Positions 8,113-16,038 of a DNA stretch of 34,580 nucleotides are shown in pieces. A program made the position numbers and the translations under genes. Origin of the DNA: an uncultured Verrucomicrobiales bacterium (GTDB taxonomy: Bacteria; Verrucomicrobiota; Verrucomicrobiia; Verrucomicrobiales; DEV007); assembly GCA_937891465.1 (NCBI GenBank), contig CALAHF010000223.1, forward strand, positions 1 through 34,580. Reading direction: 5' to 3'. Each line of letters opens with the position of its first letter. Positions within the stretch are counted from its first letter, which is position 1. The notes under the pieces were generated by a model. That model had not been told where the DNA came from, did no database searches, and worked only from the letters and a program-made list of their open reading frames with translations.

Positions 8113-9895
8113 TCACTCCGGCATATCGGACAAATCCACTTCACCCAGAATCGTCGCAAAACTGACGATCGTGTCGCCGTCAGCTGCTGGAGGCGACTCG
8201 GAGGTGATTACGTCAGTTCCCCTGCTTTGCGAATGATGAACATGGGCAACACGTCTTCGCCGTTTCGCTCGATGAAATTCTCCTGCATGAACTCATCCGT
8301 AATCGGCGTGAGCTTGGCTTCAGATTCGGTGACTTCGAATTTTTTGATTTGCTCGCTGGTAATATTTTCCCCCAGAATGCTCGGCGTCAATGGGCTGGAG
8401 TTGATAAACGTTAGAACGGCCCAAAGCATGAGCAAAGCCGATGCAGGCAAGCGAGTTTACTTGATCGTTTGGCGTCACCGCTAGCATTCGGCCGATGCCG
8501 GAAAGGTCGATTTCCTCGATCACGAAATCTGAAATCGCATTGGCCGTGACTGCCGGCACCCCGGCCATTCGCGCATTTTTGGTGGCGCTATAATTGGCAT
8601 CAATAATTAAAATCCGGAAACCCGCTTCCTGCAATGCGACGCCCATTTTGATGGTCCAATCGTTTACCCCGGCAAAAATAATGCCCTGAGGGTTTGGTGA
8701 AGCGAGCCCGAGTTTTCGGGCAATCGGAGCAGCAAGAAGTCCATAAAACGTAACGGTTCCAAAAATAATGCTGAATACGACTGGCACGATTTTCGCCGCT
8801 TCTTCCGCGAAGGGACCCGCGGTTTGAGCAAGCTCCAATGCAAAAATAGCCGACACTGCCGCAGCAACAATTCCGCGCGGCGCAAGGAGAGCAAGAAAGA
8901 CTTTCTCGGGAAGCTTCAGATCGGTTCCTATCATGCTGATGAATACGGAAAGCGGACGAATCACAAAAATCAGCGCAGCAATGAAGAGGAGTGATTCCTT
9001 CCAAACGGCCACAATTTCATCAAGACCGACACGACCACCCAGAACGATGAACAAACAGGAAATAAGAATGACGCGGAGGTTTTCTTTGAACTCGACGATG
9101 TGCCGCACCGGCGTGTGATGCTGGTCGGCGAGGCCGATCCCTAAAATCGTCACAGTAAGCAATCCAGACTCGTGCTGGAGTAGATTTGACACAGAAAAAA
9201 GCGCGAGGCCAACCGCGAGGAGAAAGACGCTTTGAAGATAATCCGGAATCCAGTGCCGACGCAACACCGAGACCAGCAGCTTCGCCGCGACATAGCCAAA
9301 ACCGACGCCAATCAGTAAAGTTGCCCCCAGATTGAGCCCGGTTTCTTTCCAGGACGCAGAGTGATCGCCGTGTCCAAAAACGACGCCAAAAACGAGCACG
9401 GCGAGGATTGCCCCGATCGGATCGATCACGATACCCTACCATTTTAGAATCGAATCGAGATGCCGCTTCGGCCGGACATTACGCAGCAACGGCCCAATAA
9501 CCGTTGGTCCAGTGACAACAAGAACCGCCCCAATGAGAGCTGAGAGCTGAGACCTGCCAGCTAAAATTGGCCAAATAATGCAGCGCAGTCATCGACAATC
9601 CCCAGGTCACTGCTGCGCCAACGCTGATAAGCCGTAGCAATGGCTTCCCCGCATCCTTCAAATCGCGGAAGTGAAGCGTCAGGCCGTCTTCTAACATGAT
9701 CACTGCAACCGAAAGCGAGACGACCGCAAAAAGGACATCACTTTTTACAAACTCCGTTTGATCATAAAATTGCCCGGCGATAAAACCGAATACGAGCAGC
9801 GCCAAAATGGAAGGAAAACGAAATTTCCACGCCAGCCATTGCGAGAAAATGCCGAGCAGAATAACGGAGCTGAAAAAGATAAGCCAAATTTCCAT
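8113..9895 (-). pseudogene. CPA1-type cation/proton antiporter with TrkA_N-like domain, decayed
   Basis: Reading across frames reconstructs a Na+(K+)/H+ antiporter of the CPA1 family: membrane helices from MEIWLIFFSSVILLG onward, then a nucleotide-binding domain (PQGIIFAGVNDWTIKMGVAL) and a C-terminal domain ending LGEVDLSDMPE. Four lesions break it. A 7-bp tandem duplication near 9535-9550 (TCTCAGC twice, then TCTCATTGG) shifts the frame after FSWQVSAL. An amber codon at 9436-9438 replaces the residue expected in the ILKW-E-GIVIDPIGA motif. A G-run near 8370 has one base too many after DAEHSG. One base is missing near 8212, between RKAGELT and VITSESPP. Each segment is otherwise well conserved, so the inactivation looks recent, or part of it is sequencing error. 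Confidence 0.85.
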
Positions 9896-10030
9896 GAGGG
9901 GAACGGGTGTCCAAAAAATTGAGGTGAGTTTCCCTCAGTCCTGCGCAAAGACAAAGGAAACGTGAAGCATAGACGAAAACTTCACGGGTCTATTGCAGTG
10001 ATTTCGCATCTTCTGCTACGGCGTAAATTT

Positions 10031-10082
10031 TTCGAAACCACAGGGTCTGTTCGACAAATCAACCCTGTTCGTTCGTGAAAAC
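10031..10082. repeat. Palindromic element copy 4
   Basis: This copy runs from TTCGAAACCACAGGGTC through the loop TGTTCGACAAATCA to AACCCTGTTCGTTCGTGAAA. The inner arms ACAGGGT and ACCCTGT pair. It lies between the antiporter start and the dnaB stop codon, about 8 bp from the latter, in a ~195-bp spacer with nothing else recognisable. Confidence 0.85.
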
Positions 10083-10089
10083 TGTTTCG

Positions 10090-11595
10090 TTAAAAATCAG
10101 CGTGCTCGCCTTCTTCGCGGGCGCGGGAAACAAAACGCATGGATGACGCATTGAAAGTCAGCGGCACTTCACCGGTCGGACCGTTACGCTGTTTCGCGAT
10201 AATCAGCTTGGCGATGCCTTCTTTTTCATCCCGCTCCTCTTCGCTTTCGGCGTAGTAAAGATCACGCATCAGCAATGAAACGAGGTCGGCGTCCTGCTCG
10301 ATTGAGCCCGACTCACGAAGGTCACTCATTTTCGGCGTTCCACCGGTTCGCGCATCAGGATTTCGGTTAAGCTGCGCCAAAACGATGACCGGAATATTCA
10401 GCTCTTTGGCAATTCCTTTGAGACCGCCGGAAATCTCGGAAACCTCTTTCTCACGACCATCCCGTTTTCCGGTGTCGGGCGATTTCAGAAGCTGCAAGTA
10501 GTCAATCATGATCATCTTGATGTCATGCTGCTGCTTGAGCCGGCGGGCTTTCGCCTGCAACTCGTTGATCGATATACCCGGGGTATCATCAATGAAAATC
10601 GGGGCATCCCGAAGCTGCGAGGCGTAGTGAGTAATCTTGTGAAAATCCGCTTTCCCGAGGAAACCTCCCCGCATTTTCTTCATGTCGATCTTCGCGAGCG
10701 AACAGAGCAGTCGTTGAACAAGCTGCTCGCTACTCATCTCCAAACTAAAGACGGCTACGGCGTTTTTATCGACCATGGCAACGTGCTCAACGATGTTCAT
10801 CGCGAATGACGTTTTACCCATCGCAGGACGAGCCGCGATGACGATCATCTCCCCGCCGTGAAAGCCGGTTGTCATTTCATCGAGATCTGGAAACCCGGAC
10901 GAAATACCCGGCTTGGCACCGGTTCCGTATTGATCCTCAAGTGTTTGAATCAGATCCATGACGATTTCCGCCATGTGTTTGATCTCGTTCGAGTTTTCCG
11001 TCTCATCACGAATCGTGAGGATTTTCTTCTCAACAGAATCGAGAAACTGCGAGGCACTTTCAGGACGATCGTAGGCGAGCGACGCCATTTCCGAGCAATC
11101 TTGAATTACCCGACGAAGGATGAATTTGCTCTTTAAAATCTCCGCGTAGTGCTTGAAAAGCGCCGTAGTGGGCAATTCGTTCAGCAAATCGGCAATGAAC
11201 TGGGGGCCGCCGACTTTGTCGATCAGCTCCTTATCCGTCAGCTCTGCGTTCAGCGTGATGATGTCGAGTTCACCATTCGGCCGCGTTTTGTAAAGGTGCA
11301 GAATGGTTTCGAAAACGATCCGGTGACCTGGCAGATAGAAAAAGCCCGGCGACAAATCCTCGACCGCCTTTGGCACAATCTCGCTGGGGTCCAGCAGCAT
11401 GCAACTGAGGACAGCCCGCTCTGCCTCGGCATTTACCGGCATGGAGCGAAGCGCATCATCGACCGCATTCGCGATCTTTTTCTTATTCGGCTTTCCTGAT
11501 TTCAGCGATGCTCCGCCACCGGGAGGCTGGGCATAGCTCTGTCCGGGAGGAGATCCCCCCATGAATTCTTCAGGGTTTTGATACGTATCTGGCAT
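10090..11595 (-). CDS. dnaB: Replicative DNA helicase DnaB
   Basis: This is the hexameric helicase that unwinds DNA ahead of the replisome. The N-terminal primase-interacting domain begins near VNAEAERAVLSCML. The RecA-like ATPase has Walker A ARPAMGKTSF, Walker B MIMIDYLQLL, and the DnaB motif LNRNPDARTGGTPKMSDLRESGSIEQDADLV spread over its C-terminal half. I place the start at the ATG at 11595 (501 residues); an in-frame GTG at 11613 would add six residues, and neither has a strong ribosome binding site. The first ~55 residues are Gly/Pro/Gln-rich and longer than usual for DnaB. rplI lies upstream on the same strand, a common neighbour in bacteria, but a terminator separates them. Confidence 0.96.
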   Translation of the reverse strand: MPDTYQNPEEFMGGSPPGQSYAQPPGGGASLKSGKPNKKKIANAVDDALRSMPVNAEAERAVLSCMLLDPSEIVPKAVEDLSPGFFYLPGHRIVFETILHLYKTRPNGELDIITLNAELTDKELIDKVGGPQFIADLLNELPTTALFKHYAEILKSKFILRRVIQDCSEMASLAYDRPESASQFLDSVEKKILTIRDETENSNEIKHMAEIVMDLIQTLEDQYGTGAKPGISSGFPDLDEMTTGFHGGEMIVIAARPAMGKTSFAMNIVEHVAMVDKNAVAVFSLEMSSEQLVQRLLCSLAKIDMKKMRGGFLGKADFHKITHYASQLRDAPIFIDDTPGISINELQAKARRLKQQHDIKMIMIDYLQLLKSPDTGKRDGREKEVSEISGGLKGIAKELNIPVIVLAQLNRNPDARTGGTPKMSDLRESGSIEQDADLVSLLMRDLYYAESEEERDEKEGIAKLIIAKQRNGPTGEVPLTFNASSMRFVSRAREEGEHADF

Positions 11596-11864
11596 GGTGT
11601 TTTCGGAACCCACGGATCGCGTGGTTTCGCTTCATTTACAAACGAGAAGCTTTGTGGAAGCACAATTCTATTTTGGATTTTATTCAAAGCTGCGCTCAGA
11701 AAGTTGGTCGGGTTCTCTTCGAAGAAATCCGCGTGACCGAAATTACTGAAACCGTTCGCGGAACTTTAGGAACGGCGACCTCGTGGCAATTCATGGTGAC
11801 AATGGACTTTTGAGCGATTTCTAGATTGAGACATGAGCTGAAGTGGTTCCTCCTCCCAGACACA

Positions 11865-11897
11865 AAAACGGGCGGATGGTTAACTAACCGTCCGCCC
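11865..11897 (-). terminator. Rho-independent terminator of rplI
   Basis: On the minus strand, GGGCGGACGGTTA pairs with TAACCATCCGCCC with one G-T type mismatch and almost no loop, and is followed by GTTTTTG. It is a strong hairpin about 95 bp beyond the rplI stop. Confidence 0.8.
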
Positions 11898-11933
11898 AGT
11901 CTTCTCAAAATTGATATAAGTGATTTACAGCAC

Positions 11934-11984
11934 TGTGAACAATGGTGGAAAGCTGTGCATAACTAAACAACTCCCTGTTCACAA
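11934..11984. promoter_or_regulatory. Cluster of DnaA-box-like sequences
   Basis: TGTGCATAA at 11954-11962 is the exact complement of TTATGCACA, which fits the DnaA consensus TTATNCACA. It is flanked by TGTGAACAA (11934-11942) and TGTTCACAA (11976-11984), each close to the consensus on opposite strands. Spacing is about two helical turns. This could be chance, a regulatory DnaA site, or a minor origin-related site. Confidence 0.3.
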
Positions 11985-11992
11985 ATGACTAA

Positions 11993-12478
11993 TCACTCAG
12001 CTGCATTGTCTTCTTCAGAATCTTGCGCCTTAACGGTAATCGTTACCGTCGCTTCCACTTCAGCGTGTAATTTCACAGGAATTGTGAAAGAACCAGTCGA
12101 TTTGATTGGCTTGTCGAGATCGAGCTGATGACGATCGAGAACCGTCTTCTTTGATTTCGCCTGGATCGCTTCAACGATGTCTTTCGTTGTAATCGAACCG
12201 AAAGCTTTGCCGCCTTCACCGATAGAGAGTTCCAAAACCAACTTCATCTTCTTCAACTTAGAAGCGAGCGAAGTAGCTTCGCTGAGCTCATCGGCCTCAC
12301 GAAGTGCACGTGACTTCTTGAGTGATTCAATGTTACGAAGATTCCCTTTGGTGGCTTCAAAAGCCTTTCCTTTTGGGATGAGAAAATTTCGGGCGAAACC
12401 GCGCTTTACGCTTACAACGTCAGCTTCGGCGCCGAGATTGTTGATTTTAGTGCGGAGAATTACGTTTGTAGTGGCCAT
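11993..12478 (-). CDS. rplI: Large ribosomal subunit protein bL9
   Basis: The 161-residue product matches bL9 throughout. The N-terminal RNA-binding domain reads NVILRTKINNLGAEADVVSV then KRGFARNFLIPKGKAFEAT. A long connecting helix and a C-terminal domain with GEGGKAFGSITTKDIVEAI follow. The protein binds 23S rRNA at the base of the L1 stalk. The acidic tail DSEEDNAAE extends a little past the usual ~150-residue length. It lies upstream of dnaB on the same strand, with its own terminator. Confidence 0.97.
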   Translation of the reverse strand: MATTNVILRTKINNLGAEADVVSVKRGFARNFLIPKGKAFEATKGNLRNIESLKKSRALREADELSEATSLASKLKKMKLVLELSIGEGGKAFGSITTKDIVEAIQAKSKKTVLDRHQLDLDKPIKSTGSFTIPVKLHAEVEATVTITVKAQDSEEDNAAE

Positions 12479-12542
12479 GGTTACCTTTGATTATAAAGAT
12501 TCAAAAAAAGGGCAGGACTTTTCGACTCGAACCTACACTTTG

Positions 12543-13220
12543 TCAAGACGCCGAAATGATTTCTAAATCCGGCTTCTTTTCCCGCAGCCGCTTGATGATT
12601 TCCCCTGACCCCTCGAACTTGTAATCGTCGACTTTCAATGATTGCCCGGAATCCGTTTTTAGCACCCCAACTCCACGATCCCACTTGGATAAAGCAAGCG
12701 ACTTAACCGACTCAAAATCAACGTGTTTTTCATTGGTAAAATCAATTCCAGACTGATCACACGCGATGCTTTTTCGTTGCTGCCAGAGTGCGAAAAACAT
12801 TACCAAAACCAAGATCACGACGAACCCGGCGGCAAAGCCCTTCTGCTCATTCATTTCATCTATGCTAAATTTTTTCGGTTCAGAAGCCGCCAAATGGCGA
12901 GTCGCGGCAAATTTTGACCACGTATCTCCTGCTTTTCCGGCATCTACCGCAGCTTGAAGTCCCTCCTGCTGTTTCTCAGAAAATTCAGCGATCGAAAAGT
13001 CTGACGGTTTCGGTAAATCCGACGCAACATCCTTCCCCGATTGAAACGCAGAAAACAAAGCCGCATTGAAATTCTTCTTCGGATAGCCGAACAATCCGTC
13101 GTAGAGAAAGACGAGTGTCGATATCGCCAGTAATCCCATCAGAATCGCCATGCGCCGCCGAAACCAGCTGCCGACGTGGCATACGATTCGATCAGGAGTG
13201 GAGGTTTCGGAATCAGGCAT
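12543..13220 (-). CDS. Hypothetical membrane protein with two membrane helices
   Basis: I do not recognise this family. I place the start at the ATG at 13220 (225 residues) because longer frames run into the tRNA-Pro gene. A cytoplasmic N-terminus (MPDSETSTPDRIVCHVGSWF) is followed by a first membrane helix at about 25-45 (MAILMGLLAISTLVFLYDGL). An extracytoplasmic stretch of ~85 residues comes next, then a second helix at about 130-150 (GFAAGFVVILVLVMFFALW). The C-terminal cytoplasmic domain of ~70 residues ends EIIKRLREKKPDLEIISAS and may be a PH-like beta-rich fold, judging by alternating strands such as GVGVLKTDSGQSLKVDDYKF. It ends about 65 bp before rplI on the same strand. Confidence 0.7.
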   Translation of the reverse strand: MPDSETSTPDRIVCHVGSWFRRRMAILMGLLAISTLVFLYDGLFGYPKKNFNAALFSAFQSGKDVASDLPKPSDFSIAEFSEKQQEGLQAAVDAGKAGDTWSKFAATRHLAASEPKKFSIDEMNEQKGFAAGFVVILVLVMFFALWQQRKSIACDQSGIDFTNEKHVDFESVKSLALSKWDRGVGVLKTDSGQSLKVDDYKFEGSGEIIKRLREKKPDLEIISAS

Positions 13221-13315
13221 GGTGGGTTTGAATTCGGCTGGTTTATGGATGGAAAAATAGCATACCGCAGAATCTTGCGCTTTGAGAAATTTGATGCACC
13301 ATAAATGACAGTCGA

Positions 13316-13389
13316 CGGAATGTGGCGCAGTTTGGTAGCGCATCACACTGGGGGTGTGGGGGTCGCAGGTTCAAATCCTGTCATTCCGA
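13316..13389 (+). tRNA. tRNA-Pro(GGG)
   Basis: Acceptor arms CGGAATG and CATTCCG pair over 7 bp. The D-arm GCGC-GCGC and T-arm GCAGG-TTCAAAT-CCTGT are normal. The anticodon loop is CTGGGGG, giving anticodon GGG. The length is 74 nt and CCA is not encoded. Confidence 0.94.
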
Positions 13390-13400
13390 CTGTTGACTAT

Positions 13401-13865
13401 TCAAACCGCACGGACAAACACACTCGGACCGCGTGTGTCGACCACTTCGATCGACGTTCCTTTCGCAATCACGCCGGATTCCGACATCACATCGAGTTTT
13501 TCGCCGCCGATTTTTGCGTGTCCCGATGGTCTCAAATCTGTAAGCGCCTCTCCGGTTTGACCAACGAGTGTCTGACGCGCTTTTAATTCGTCGTCGCTAC
13601 CCACAGCTGCTTCCAATACCAACTTGCGAGTGAAGGGCAGTCGGTGAAAAAATTTCATCCAGATCCACGTCATTGTCCCCGCAAACGCCAGCATGATCAC
13701 CAGCGCGACGATTCCCCACATCAATCCAAATTCAGCGAACGAGAGCACCACCGCAGCAACCATGCAGATCGCGCCTGCAATACCGAGAATTCCGCCCGGC
13801 AACACCAATTCGAAGAGAAAGGCCAGGATGCCGATGACGGCGAGAACTACAATCGTGGTTACCAT
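13401..13865 (-). CDS. NfeD-like membrane protein
   Basis: The preferred start is the ATG at 13865 (154 residues); a TTG five codons upstream would start within the palindromic element. Two or three membrane helices fill residues 1-75 (TTIVVLAVIGILAFLFELVL, ILGIAGAICMVAAVVLSFA, IVALVIMLAFAGTMTWIWM). A C-terminal OB-fold NfeD domain follows, reading LVGQTGEALTDLRPSGHAKI then GEKLDVMSESGVIAKGTSIEV. NfeD proteins usually partner with SPFH/flotillin-like proteins in membrane organisation; no such partner is next to it here. It diverges from the M14 peptidase gene, with a palindromic element filling the gap. Confidence 0.85.
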   Translation of the reverse strand: MVTTIVVLAVIGILAFLFELVLPGGILGIAGAICMVAAVVLSFAEFGLMWGIVALVIMLAFAGTMTWIWMKFFHRLPFTRKLVLEAAVGSDDELKARQTLVGQTGEALTDLRPSGHAKIGGEKLDVMSESGVIAKGTSIEVVDTRGPSVFVRAV

Positions 13866-13870
13866 GCTTC

Positions 13871-13920
13871 TACGAATCAACAGGGTCTGATCGACAAATC
13901 AACCCTATTTGATCGTGAAA
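13871..13920. repeat. Palindromic element copy 5
   Basis: The sequence runs TACGAATCAACAGGGTC, loop TGATCGACAAATCA, then ACCCTATTTGATCGTGAAA. It sits in the divergent gap between the NfeD-like gene and the M14 peptidase gene, so it overlaps the likely 5' leader of at least one of them. Confidence 0.85.
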
Positions 13921-13998
13921 GACCTGAACTTGAAGACGCCAATTCGACTGCCTTTTTCAACTTCTCGACGTTTGGTTTTCACCCTAAAATCCAAAGAG

Positions 13999-16035
13999 AT
14001 GACTGCCAGTTTCCGACTCATTTTTACAATCAACATCTGCCTAGCTGGATTTTTTTCCGTTCAAGCAGCGCCTCTGAAAATTTCGACGGATCATCCTGGC
14101 GGAAACGGAATTGTTCTCGAAAACACCGGAAATGGCGTGGTAAAAATGAAGCCCGATCTTCGCGGGGGGCGGGATTGGTTTTACTGGAACTTCGAGGCCA
14201 CCCCGACGGAGCCTGGCGACGTGGAATTTATTTTTGAAGGCAAACTTCGCATCGGCGTTCGCGGTCCTGCCGTCAGTCGCGACGGCGGGAAAACGTGGCA
14301 ATGGCTTGGCTACGAAGCCGTTCGGTATTTCGATAAAAATGATGATCCCAAATCGGCTACGGAGTCTTTCACGTTTCGATTTGAGGCAAAAAACGAGACC
14401 GTTCGATTCGCTGTCGCTATTCCCTATCAGAAGAAAAATCTCGATGACTTCGTTCGGGCTTTGGAAGGAATACCCGATGTCTTTCATCGTGAATTCACCA
14501 AATCCCGCAGCGGCAAGTCGGTTAAACTGATTCAAATAGGAAAACCCTTTCCTGAGAAAAAAGCGATCATCGTGACAGCTCGCCATCACGCCTGCGAAAG
14601 CATGGCCAGCTATGTTTTGGAGGGATTTCTCGCCGAAGCCGCCTCCGATTCTCAAAGCAGCCAGGCCTTTCGCGATCAGTATGTAATTTATGCCATTCCG
14701 ATGATGGACAGCGACGGCGTTCAGGCGGGCGATCAGGGGAAATGGCGTTTTCCGCACGATCACAATCGCGACTACGGAACGGATGCAATGTATCCCGAAG
14801 TGCAGGCCGTAATGGCGCTGGCACAGGAGGTTAAACCCACGCTTGCGCTCGATTTTCATTGCCCGTCCTTGCGCGGTGAGACGCACGAAGTTTTTTATTT
14901 CATCGGCATCGGCCTACCTCACATCGACAGTAACACCAATGAACTACGCGGATGGATTGCCGAAGAATGCCCGCAGATTTTTCCGCGTGGACCCCATAAT
15001 TTTCTACGTTATCCGCCTGAAAAAATCCCCGCAGAATTAAAGGATACAAAGTTCTCCGCATGGTTCAGCTATTTTTCAGGAATCAGGTTTGCGGCGACTT
15101 TTGAAATTCCATATTCCCAGCGAAATTTCGATTTTACTCCCGACATGGCTCGCGAATACGGTCGCGCCACGTTGCAAGCTTGGGCAAAAACCGAGTTCGT
15201 TACCGATGAGAAAACGCCCCGAAAAAATGGGATCCAAGACTTGCTGGCCTATCGTAAAAAATTTCATGCTGACATCAAATCGAACTCCAAAAAAGCGAGT
15301 CTTGAACTCTCGAAATCGATCAGCCGAAAAAAGGTCCAACCGAATTCTGAATTGCCAGGCGAGTTGATGATTGTTCAGGAAAATCCGCAAACCATCGCAG
15401 AACTGGGCAATTTGAGAGGGCTCATCGACATGCGACAGCGGGATTTTGAATCGGCGAAAATCTGGTTCGAACGCGAAGCGACAAACACCTCAGCCACTGA
15501 ATCGCAGCGAATGTTTGCGGCCACTCAGCTTGTCGTTGCTGTTACGAAAAATGAAGGTTCTACCGCCAACGACGTTTTGCGAGCGGTCAAAAACTTCGAG
15601 CAATTCCCTTACCCATCCACTGCCGGCCAGTTCGAGGCGTTCGGAGCGGTTGCTGATTGTTTCGAGAAACGCGAAGCACTCCACGATGCCATGAACTTTC
15701 TCGAAAAGCAGCTTCCGCATGCCAAGACTTACGAAAAAGGAGCAGTTCTAAATCGAATCGCTGATTTATCAGCCAAGACCGGTGATTCAGAAAAAGCCCT
15801 CAGAACCTGGCGTGAAGCAGTGACCCATCTTCGCACACAACTCGATCCCGAAGTACCCGTTGGAATATTTGGAGTGTTGATGGCCCGTGATTTATTCGAA
15901 GCGTTAATCGAACTTACTGATACACCCCAAGCCGAACTGGAAGCGGCCGCCGAAATGATTTTTCAGCACAAAGTCGCCTCGCAAATGATTAAAGATCACG
16001 TTCGGGCCGGGTTGGCTGCGAGAGAAAAGAAGTGA
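13999..16035 (+). CDS. Exported M14-family zinc carboxypeptidase with C-terminal TPR-like region
   Basis: From the ATG at 13999 the product has 678 residues; the in-frame start at 13909 would begin in the palindromic element and lacks signal-peptide logic. A signal peptide covers residues 1-23 (MTASFRLIFTINICLAGFFS, cleavage after VQAA). A beta-sandwich precedes the peptidase domain, as in cytosolic-carboxypeptidase-like M14 members. The zinc site is HACE (H197, E200) plus H287 in LALDFHCPS, and the probable catalytic Glu lies in FAATFEIPY. Residues from about 455 onward are helical repeats resembling TPRs (LRGLIDMRQRDFESAKIWF, RIADLSAKTGDSEKALRTW). It probably trims peptides in the periplasm; the substrate is unknown. 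The gene ends 3 bp before the convergent FAD dehydrogenase stop. Confidence 0.85.
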   Translation: MTASFRLIFTINICLAGFFSVQAAPLKISTDHPGGNGIVLENTGNGVVKMKPDLRGGRDWFYWNFEATPTEPGDVEFIFEGKLRIGVRGPAVSRDGGKTWQWLGYEAVRYFDKNDDPKSATESFTFRFEAKNETVRFAVAIPYQKKNLDDFVRALEGIPDVFHREFTKSRSGKSVKLIQIGKPFPEKKAIIVTARHHACESMASYVLEGFLAEAASDSQSSQAFRDQYVIYAIPMMDSDGVQAGDQGKWRFPHDHNRDYGTDAMYPEVQAVMALAQEVKPTLALDFHCPSLRGETHEVFYFIGIGLPHIDSNTNELRGWIAEECPQIFPRGPHNFLRYPPEKIPAELKDTKFSAWFSYFSGIRFAATFEIPYSQRNFDFTPDMAREYGRATLQAWAKTEFVTDEKTPRKNGIQDLLAYRKKFHADIKSNSKKASLELSKSISRKKVQPNSELPGELMIVQENPQTIAELGNLRGLIDMRQRDFESAKIWFEREATNTSATESQRMFAATQLVVAVTKNEGSTANDVLRAVKNFEQFPYPSTAGQFEAFGAVADCFEKREALHDAMNFLEKQLPHAKTYEKGAVLNRIADLSAKTGDSEKALRTWREAVTHLRTQLDPEVPVGIFGVLMARDLFEALIELTDTPQAELEAAAEMIFQHKVASQMIKDHVRAGLAAREKK

Positions 16036-16038
16036 TTG

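Larger units (their letters stand above)
11614..11992. other. rplI-dnaB intergenic region
   Basis: This 379-bp spacer holds the rplI terminator (listed separately) and, next to rplI, three sequences close to the DnaA box. A 70-codon frame on the minus strand at 11696-11908 overlaps the terminator and has no recognisable similarity, so I do not call it a gene. Confidence 0.5.

Noticed and set aside
11696-11908. A 70-codon minus-strand frame between rplI and dnaB
   Set aside because: It overlaps the rplI terminator hairpin, has a protein sequence without similarity I recognise, and has no ribosome binding site.
13221-13346. N-terminal extension of the two-helix membrane protein
   Set aside because: The extended frame runs through the tRNA-Pro gene; the ATG at 13220 gives a sensible protein.
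13909-13998. Longer start for the M14 peptidase
   Set aside because: The added thirty residues come partly from the palindromic element and would bury the signal peptide. It remains possible that the element adds an alternative start, but I see no ribosome binding site for it.
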